From positions 534 through 40,522 of the forward strand of contig JAAXMC010000113.1 of NCBI GenBank assembly GCA_013036315.1: a stretch of DNA of 39,989 bases, written 5' to 3'. The notes under the pieces were generated by a model. That model did no database searches. It was not told the DNA's origin and saw nothing but the letters and a program-made list of their open reading frames with translations. Shown here one piece after another: positions 35,239 through 39,989 of this stretch (positions within the stretch are counted from its first letter, which is position 1; each line of letters opens with the position of its first letter). Both the position numbers and the translations under genes were made by a program. Origin of the DNA: Vulcanimicrobiota bacterium (lineage in GTDB: Bacteria; Vulcanimicrobiota; Vulcanimicrobiia; Vulcanimicrobiales; Vulcanimicrobiaceae).

Positions 35239-36582
35239 TCAAGAAGCTAAGAGCAATGCCAGCGACTCGACGTGCCCGGTTTGCGGAAACATGTCGAAAG
35301 GCTGAACTTCTTCGATGCGATACCCTTTGGCACCCAGAAACTTCAAATCCCGGGCGAGCGTTGCGGGATCGCACGACAAGTACCATACCGCGCGAGCCCG
35401 GCGCTCCGCTATCCTGGCGAGCACGCGTTCGTCGCAGCCTTTGCGCGGAGGGTCGAGAAAGATCGCGTCGGCGCCGGCGATTTCGGCTGCCACGTCCGGG
35501 CGCGCCAGGACGTCCGCGGCGGAGCCGTGCCGGAATCGCACCCGCGTCTGCAATCCGTTCAGCTCGGCATTTTCGCGCGCTTCGGCGACCGCCTGCGCGC
35601 TCTCTTCGATCCCCAGGACCGTCGCGCCGTGCTTTGCGAAGAACAACGCGAACGTGCCCGCGCCGCAGTACAGATCGAGCATCCGCAGCGGTTCTTTCAA
35701 CAGCGGTTCGAGGTGCTTGAAGATGCGCTCGACGATTTCGACGTTCACTTGGAAAAAGGAGCCGGCAGAAACCCGGTAGCGCAAGCCGGCAATCGACTCC
35801 TCGATCGTTGCCGAGCCCGCGAGTACGTGCTGTTTGCGCCCCAGGATAGCGTTGGCCCCCGAGAGATCGTAAGAATTCGTGAGGCCGGTCACTCCGGCGA
35901 GCCGCCGCATGAGCGCTGGCGCGCCATCTTTTAACGCGCTCTCCGGACGATCGCTCGTGAACGTCACGACGACGTTGCCGCTCGCCTTTGCAGTACGCGC
36001 CACGATATGCCGTACACGCGCGAATGCGGCCGCAGTCCCGGCGTCAGCTTTCGCGGCGTTGATCTTTGGTATCTGCTCGTCCAGGCCGGGCAGGACGATC
36101 GGGCAGGCGTCGATTTGTACGACGTAGTGCGATCGCTGTTTGTAAAATCCCACGCGCTCGCGCGCGCGATCGACGACCAGCGACATCTTGTTGCGGTAGG
36201 CGCGCGGCGAGTGCATGCCGATCGTTTCGCTGACGGCCACGCCGGAAAACCCGCCGATTCGCTCCAATGCATTGCGAACGACCTCGCGCTTCCACGCCAG
36301 CTGGGCAGCGTAATCAAAGTGCTGCAACTGGCAGCCGCCGCAGGTACCAAACACCGGACAAAAGGGCGCGACGCGGTCCGCTGAGCGTTCGACGACTTCG
36401 AGAAGCTCGGCAACCGCATATTTCGGCTTGAGGGCGGTAACGCGCACGCGGGCGCGCTCTTTGGGCAGCGGCCCGAAACAAAAGACGACGATGCCCTCAG
36501 CTCTGCCGACGGCCTGACCATTGGCAAGCAGGTCTGTGAAAGCGAGTTCGAGTTCGGTGCCGGGGCTAACGCTGGTCGTCAA
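35239..36582 (-). CDS. rlmD: 23S rRNA (uracil-5-)-methyltransferase, RlmD/RumA family
   Basis: 447 residues; N-terminal TRAM domain (ELAFTDLLANGQAVGRAEGIVVFC), a [4Fe-4S] cluster motif CPVFGTCGGC (Cys75, Cys81, Cys84, with Cys in DACPIVLPG as the fourth), the SAM-binding LDLYCGAGTFALFFA, the catalytic segment IFLDPPRKGCDE, and WYLSCDPATLARDL with the nucleophilic Cys. Transfers a methyl group to C5 of a uracil in rRNA or tRNA; RlmD or RlmCD activity cannot be separated by sight. The start is TTG at 36582, inside the 3' end of the preceding small gene (17-nt overlap). Confidence 0.88.
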   Translation of the reverse strand: MTTSVSPGTELELAFTDLLANGQAVGRAEGIVVFCFGPLPKERARVRVTALKPKYAVAELLEVVERSADRVAPFCPVFGTCGGCQLQHFDYAAQLAWKREVVRNALERIGGFSGVAVSETIGMHSPRAYRNKMSLVVDRARERVGFYKQRSHYVVQIDACPIVLPGLDEQIPKINAAKADAGTAAAFARVRHIVARTAKASGNVVVTFTSDRPESALKDGAPALMRRLAGVTGLTNSYDLSGANAILGRKQHVLAGSATIEESIAGLRYRVSAGSFFQVNVEIVERIFKHLEPLLKEPLRMLDLYCGAGTFALFFAKHGATVLGIEESAQAVAEARENAELNGLQTRVRFRHGSAADVLARPDVAAEIAGADAIFLDPPRKGCDERVLARIAERRARAVWYLSCDPATLARDLKFLGAKGYRIEEVQPFDMFPQTGHVESLALLLAS

Positions 36583-36820
36583 GCGTTTTGAGAAGTTGGT
36601 TAGCCTCGTCGATCAATTGTTGAATGCGCCGGCTCGTGGGATCCGCGGGACGGCGCGAGAGGGCTGCGCGAATCAGCGCGAACGCGAGCGCGGCCGAAAG
36701 GCCCGCAACACCGACCCATATCAGCGTTCGAGTGATGCTGCCGTCGCGTTTTCCCTGCGAACCGTCGCTTCCGTTCATATCGATCTCGTCTATAGGCTGC
36801 GCGTGCATCAAGTCGGCCAT
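36566..36820 (-). CDS. Small membrane protein, 84 aa, hypothetical
   Basis: A single helix (TLIWVGVAGLSAALAFALIRAAL) sits between a polar N-terminus rich in Asp/Gly/Ser and a basic-then-acidic tail (SRRPADPTSRRIQQLIDEANQLLKTLDDQR), the tail looking like an amphipathic coiled coil. The start is uncertain: ATG 36820 has AAGGGAG only 1 nt away, and the later Met (MNGSDGSQ) at 36778 has a weak GAG. First gene of the gat-containing unit. Unknown function. Confidence 0.6.
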   Translation of the reverse strand: MADLMHAQPIDEIDMNGSDGSQGKRDGSITRTLIWVGVAGLSAALAFALIRAALSRRPADPTSRRIQQLIDEANQLLKTLDDQR

Positions 36821-36886
36821 GCTCCCTTGGGTTGCTCTTCGTCGTCGTCGTGAGGAATGTCTTTTCGCGTCACGGAAGATCGGGGC

Positions 36887-37717
36887 GTGAAGTTGTCCGC
36901 CGTGCTCCTTGCCGCGACCGTTACGTTAATACCCAGTTCGTCGCCGGTGGTTTCGGTCGCCTACGCCGCCTCGCTCGTAGCCACGATGGAAGGGCCGGTC
37001 GCGCGCGCTCTTGCGCAACGCTCGGGACTGCGTTTCGTGGGCGAACCCAAGGGCAGTCGCGCGCTGGCGAACCTCATTCGCGCGGGCTTGCGCAATCCCG
37101 ACGTCTTCATTACCGCGGACCCCGCGTTGCTCAACGGTCTCGTAACGCAGTACACCATTTTCGGCTCCGCGCGAATGGTCGTGGCTTACTCCCCGAAATC
37201 CGCGCATGCCGGTCTTTTTGCGGATGCGGCCGGGGGGAGCATTTCGATAATCGCTGCGCTGAGCGCTCCCGGCGTGCGCGTGGGACGCACAGACCCCGCG
37301 ATCGATCCCAAAGGCGCGCGAACTGTGCGCACCGTGCAGCTCCTTGGGCAGCACTTTCACCAGCCGGGTTTCGCGCAGAATCTGCTCGCAAACGCACAGG
37401 AGTTTCCTGAGGAGGACCTGGCCGTGCGTGTCCAGACCGGCGAACTCGACGCAGGCTTCTTTTACTCGACCGAAACCGCCCCGATGGGCTTATCGACAAT
37501 CGAACTTCCGCCGGACACGAATCTTGCAAACGAGATTGCATTTGCTATCGCCATCATGCCGCATGCCGCCGACCGCCAAAACGCACAGACTTTCTTGAGC
37601 TTCATATTGTACGGTCAAGGGAAACGCATCTTGGAGGCGGCAGGGCTGCATTTTTTCAAACCCGTGCGGGTTGTCGTCCCTCCAGGTCCTCCGACTAAAG
37701 GAACACCTCGCATCTGA
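36887..37717 (+). CDS. Molybdate/tungstate-type substrate-binding protein (ModA/WtpA family)
   Basis: 276 residues. The signal peptide is KLSAVLLAATVTLIPSSSPVVSVAYA, and the mature protein starts with the family's AASL/AGSL segment (ASLVATMEGPVARALAQRSG), continues with GEPKGSRALANLIRAGLRNPDVFITADPALLNGL (the SxxLA pocket loop and ADPxL), and shows ARMVVAYSPKSA and DAGFFYSTETAP. Such periplasmic proteins bind MoO4/WO4 or similar oxyanions. No ABC permease or ATPase gene is near, so it is an orphan. I chose GTG 36887 (GGAAG 8 nt upstream) over ATG 36857, which has AGGA touching the codon. The stop overlaps the next gene's proposed start (CTGA). Confidence 0.8.
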   Translation: MKLSAVLLAATVTLIPSSSPVVSVAYAASLVATMEGPVARALAQRSGLRFVGEPKGSRALANLIRAGLRNPDVFITADPALLNGLVTQYTIFGSARMVVAYSPKSAHAGLFADAAGGSISIIAALSAPGVRVGRTDPAIDPKGARTVRTVQLLGQHFHQPGFAQNLLANAQEFPEEDLAVRVQTGELDAGFFYSTETAPMGLSTIELPPDTNLANEIAFAIAIMPHAADRQNAQTFLSFILYGQGKRILEAAGLHFFKPVRVVVPPGPPTKGTPRI

Positions 37718-38532
37718 GATTCAAACCACGGCGCGAACGCGCGCAGCGGCTGTTGTTTTGGGCCTTTGTTTTTTCGATTGCGTTTCATTTTATCGCGGGG
37801 CCGCTGATCGCATGGCTGCTAGGGCCGCGCTTCACGACCGGTACGCCGGCGCAACAGATCGTCGAAAAAATCTCGGTGATGTCGAGCGCAATTCGCCTCG
37901 AACGCCGGCCCCAGCCGCAGCGGCCCGCGCTCATCCAGCCGCCCGCACCGCAACCTGCACCGCGCATCGCGCAGCGTCCGCAACCGCAGCAAGCTCCGCG
38001 CCGGGAGCTCGCACGCATAAATCCGCGCGCGCAGATCAGCGTCCCGCGCGAAAGCACCCGTCACGGCCCGCAAACGCAAAGTTTCAGTCAGCAGCTCGCT
38101 ACGCAGCAAGAGCAGTTCAGTCAGACGATCGCGCGGCTGCGGCGGGAAAACAATCCGCTCGTCAGCGCGGCGCGGCCGGCGCCGAGTCCGGCTGCAGTAA
38201 AACGGTATACGTACAATTTTTCCGGTTCGCTCGGTTCGCCGAACATCGGCCAGGGAATTCTTATGCCGACGCGATCCTGGCAGGACGGCCCGTGGGATTA
38301 CTATTACGTCAATTATTGGGTGCTCTATCCGGATGGAACGACCGAGACGGGTTCGGTGCCGTGGCCGGTTCGTTTTCCGCAAAGCCAGGATCCGATCAAG
38401 CTGGGCTGGCGGCGCATGCCGCTTCCCGGCCCCTTGCCGGATTACGTCTTGCCCGCGGGAGCCGCTCTACACCCGCTCGCTGCGTTTTGCTACGAACATC
38501 ACTTCTCGTCGTGTCCGGTCGCACACGACTAG
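37714..38532 (+). CDS. TonB-like inner-membrane protein with a Pro/Gln-rich linker and a novel C-terminal domain
   Basis: The canonical start is TTG at 37753, but the frame upstream reads LRFKPRRERAQRLLFWAFVF, a basic cytoplasmic end before the helix, and it begins with a CTG that overlaps the upstream stop as CTGA. I therefore propose a CTG start giving 272 residues. The helix FWAFVFSIAFHFIAGPLIAWLL is followed by a Pro/Gln/Arg-rich linker (about 65-110), a helical part (QQLATQQEQFSQTIARLRRE), and a C-terminal domain with aromatics (WDYYYVNYWVLYPDGTTETGS) and two Cys. The layout (anchor, Pro-rich reach, periplasmic domain) is that of TonB, though the last domain is not a clear TonB-C. Stops abut the opposing gene. 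Confidence 0.65.
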   Translation: MRFKPRRERAQRLLFWAFVFSIAFHFIAGPLIAWLLGPRFTTGTPAQQIVEKISVMSSAIRLERRPQPQRPALIQPPAPQPAPRIAQRPQPQQAPRRELARINPRAQISVPRESTRHGPQTQSFSQQLATQQEQFSQTIARLRRENNPLVSAARPAPSPAAVKRYTYNFSGSLGSPNIGQGILMPTRSWQDGPWDYYYVNYWVLYPDGTTETGSVPWPVRFPQSQDPIKLGWRRMPLPGPLPDYVLPAGAALHPLAAFCYEHHFSSCPVAHD

Positions 38533-39989
38533 TTACTGGAAGTTGCGCGAGCGTACTCCGCCGACGACGTCGCTCGCATCGAAACTCCAGACCTTGCGCG
38601 CCAGCACGTCGATGCAGCCGCTCTCCTTCTGCAGCTGACCTTCCACGATAACGGTCATCGATTGCCGGATCGTGCGGCGATAGCGTTCGTACACGTCGGG
38701 CCGGACGATGACGTTCACCAAACCGGTTTCGTCCTCGAGCGTTAAAAAAACAAACCCTTTCGCCGTCCCGGGGCGCTGGCGCGTAATGACCATGCCGCCC
38801 ACTTTGCACATCAGATTGCGCGGCAGTTCGGCAAGCCGGGCCGCGGGAACGACGTTTTGCCGCTCGAGCTCCGCGCGCATATGCGCGATTGGTTGAACCT
38901 TGGGCGAGATTCCGGTCGACCATAGATCGAAAGCCGTCTCTTGACGCGGCGAGATGGTTGCGAAGCGCGCCGCCGGTTCTTCCACATCCATCAGCCGGCC
39001 GAGCTCGCCGCGCGTTTCGCGTTCGTCCAAGCCGCGCAACGCCCACATCGCCTCACGGCGCGAGCGAAACCACGGCGCAAATGCGCCCGCCACTGCCAGA
39101 TTTTCAATCGCTTCTTTTTCGAGCTGCGTGCGCTGCGCAAAGTTGTGCAGATCCGAGAACGGTCCTTGCGCGATCGCGGCCTGCAAACGGTCGCGCTGCG
39201 CTTCGCCCAATCCGCGAATAACATGAAAGCCTAAACGCAATGCACCCCCGCCATCCACAAAGCTCCAAAACTCGCTGGCGTTCACGGCCACAGGTTGGAC
39301 GGTGACGCCGTGCCGGCGCGCGTCGTTGACAAGCACTTCGGTGGAATAAAAACCCATCGGCTGCACGTTGAGGATCGCCGCCGCGAAGACCGCCGGATAA
39401 CGGCATTTGAGATATGCCGATTCGTAAGCCAATAGCGCGAAGCTCGCCGCATGCGATTCGGGGAAACCGTAGTCGGCAAACCCTTCAAGCATGTGAAAAA
39501 GCTGCTCGGCCGCCGCGCGGTCGATGCCGTTATCGACCATGCCTTCGACGAGTTTGGGATAGAGCTCGCGCATGCGTTCGTGCGAACGTTTATGCCCCAT
39601 CGCCCGGCGCAAGCGGTCGGCTTCGGCCGGCGAAAAGCCGGCGGCTTCGACCGCCATGCGCATGCCCTGTTCTTGAAAGAGCGGCACACCCAGCGTGCGC
39701 TCGAGCACCGCTTTGAGTTTCGGATGCGGATAACTCACGGGCTCCTGTCCCGAACGGCGGCGTAAAAAGGGATGGATCATCTGGCCTTGGATCGGTCCGG
39801 GCCGGATGATCGCCACCTGCATCACGATATCGTAGAAACAGGCCGGTTTCATGCGCGGCAGCATCGACTGCTGCGCGCGCGACTCGATTTGAAAAACGCC
39901 GATCGTGTCGGCCCGCTGGATCATCGCGTACGTCTCCGGATCGTCCGGCGGTATCGTATGAAGCTTTAGGCGCTCTCCCGACACGCGTA
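38533..39989 (-). CDS. dnaE2: Error-prone DNA polymerase DnaE2, C-terminal part (5' end outside window)
   Basis: The frame is open to the window edge and encodes at least 483 residues. FQIESRAQQSMLPRMKPACFYDIVMQVAIIRPGPIQG, LFQEQGMRMAVEAAGFSPAEADRLRRAMGHKR, and GFPESHAASFALLAYESAYLKCRYPAVFAAAILNVQPMGFYSTEVLVNDARRHGV are polymerase III alpha blocks; the last is the DnaE2 form. The tail has the OB-fold segment VGGMVITRQRPGTAKGFVFLTLEDETG and ends SRNFQ, as DnaE2s do. DnaE2 carries out mutagenic translesion synthesis with ImuA/ImuB, which would lie upstream outside the window. The stop abuts the TonB-like gene's stop with no gap. Confidence 0.92.
   Translation of the reverse strand, partial: RVSGERLKLHTIPPDDPETYAMIQRADTIGVFQIESRAQQSMLPRMKPACFYDIVMQVAIIRPGPIQGQMIHPFLRRRSGQEPVSYPHPKLKAVLERTLGVPLFQEQGMRMAVEAAGFSPAEADRLRRAMGHKRSHERMRELYPKLVEGMVDNGIDRAAAEQLFHMLEGFADYGFPESHAASFALLAYESAYLKCRYPAVFAAAILNVQPMGFYSTEVLVNDARRHGVTVQPVAVNASEFWSFVDGGGALRLGFHVIRGLGEAQRDRLQAAIAQGPFSDLHNFAQRTQLEKEAIENLAVAGAFAPWFRSRREAMWALRGLDERETRGELGRLMDVEEPAARFATISPRQETAFDLWSTGISPKVQPIAHMRAELERQNVVPAARLAELPRNLMCKVGGMVITRQRPGTAKGFVFLTLEDETGLVNVIVRPDVYERYRRTIRQSMTVIVEGQLQKESGCIDVLARKVWSFDASDVVGGVRSRNFQ

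Overview
The window is GC-rich, densely packed bacterial chromosome. A TonB-dependent receptor, a lipoprotein with a lipobox, TonB-like proteins and periplasmic-type secreted proteins indicate a diderm. GatCAB, TyrS, Hsp33, AroQ, RpoB and HU are all ordinary bacterial housekeeping proteins. The overall style (GTG/TTG starts, many short secreted hypotheticals, Oar-like receptor) reminds me of Eremiobacterota/Vulcanimicrobiota (WPS-2), but that placement is recall, not something I can prove from the sequence.

Layout. 1-3,812 (-): an Oar-like TonB-dependent receptor followed by a lipoprotein cut by the window edge. 3,956-8,240 (-): rpoB with an unusually long acidic tail and no rpoC after it, preceded by a short leader and a small unannotated membrane-protein ORF. 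8,296-9,444 (+): a degenerate RsbW-type ATPase-fold protein and a secreted hypothetical. 9,448-12,502 (-): a small ORF, a glutathionyl-hydroquinone reductase, and a striking single-chain fusion of a two-domain multicopper oxidase with a ZIP metal transporter. 12,647-13,374: three small genes. 13,393-17,716 (+): DHA2 drug-efflux MFS, a PDZ/multi-TM/GAF membrane sensor without a kinase, and an L-threonine aldolase-type PLP enzyme. 17,705-21,684: glycosyltransferases in two divergent units, a Nudix hydrolase and a GNAT acetyltransferase. 21,766-23,943: DUF3465-like protein, polysaccharide deacetylase, membrane-anchored hypothetical, RNase HI-like protein. 24,065-25,255 (-): an intact TnpB with no TnpA. 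25,313-27,967: protein with tandem TonB-C-like repeats, tRNA-Pro(GGG), HU, AroQ and divergent Hsp33. 27,945-36,820 (-): a tightly coupled run, small TM protein > RlmD-like methylase > gatC > gatA > gatB > VOC protein > mutS2 > tyrS > zinc-ribbon protein. 36,887-38,532 (+): an orphan molybdate-type binding protein coupled to a TonB-like protein. 38,533-39,989 (-): the C-terminal part of an error-prone DnaE2 polymerase.

Themes. Genes on the same strand are mostly joined by ATGA/TTGA/CTGA overlaps or gaps of a few bases. Every convergent gene pair in the window has abutting or overlapping stops (or a 3-nt gap), leaving no room for classical intergenic terminators. The best candidate for new biology is the multicopper oxidase-ZIP fusion with its coupled quinone-detoxifying enzyme. 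It would place a metal (or phenol) oxidase and a metal permease in one polypeptide, by analogy to the separate Fet3/Ftr1 pair of yeast. Second-tier points are rpoB standing apart from rpoC, a probable AUU start for mutS2, and two short ORFs with near-leaderless promoters.
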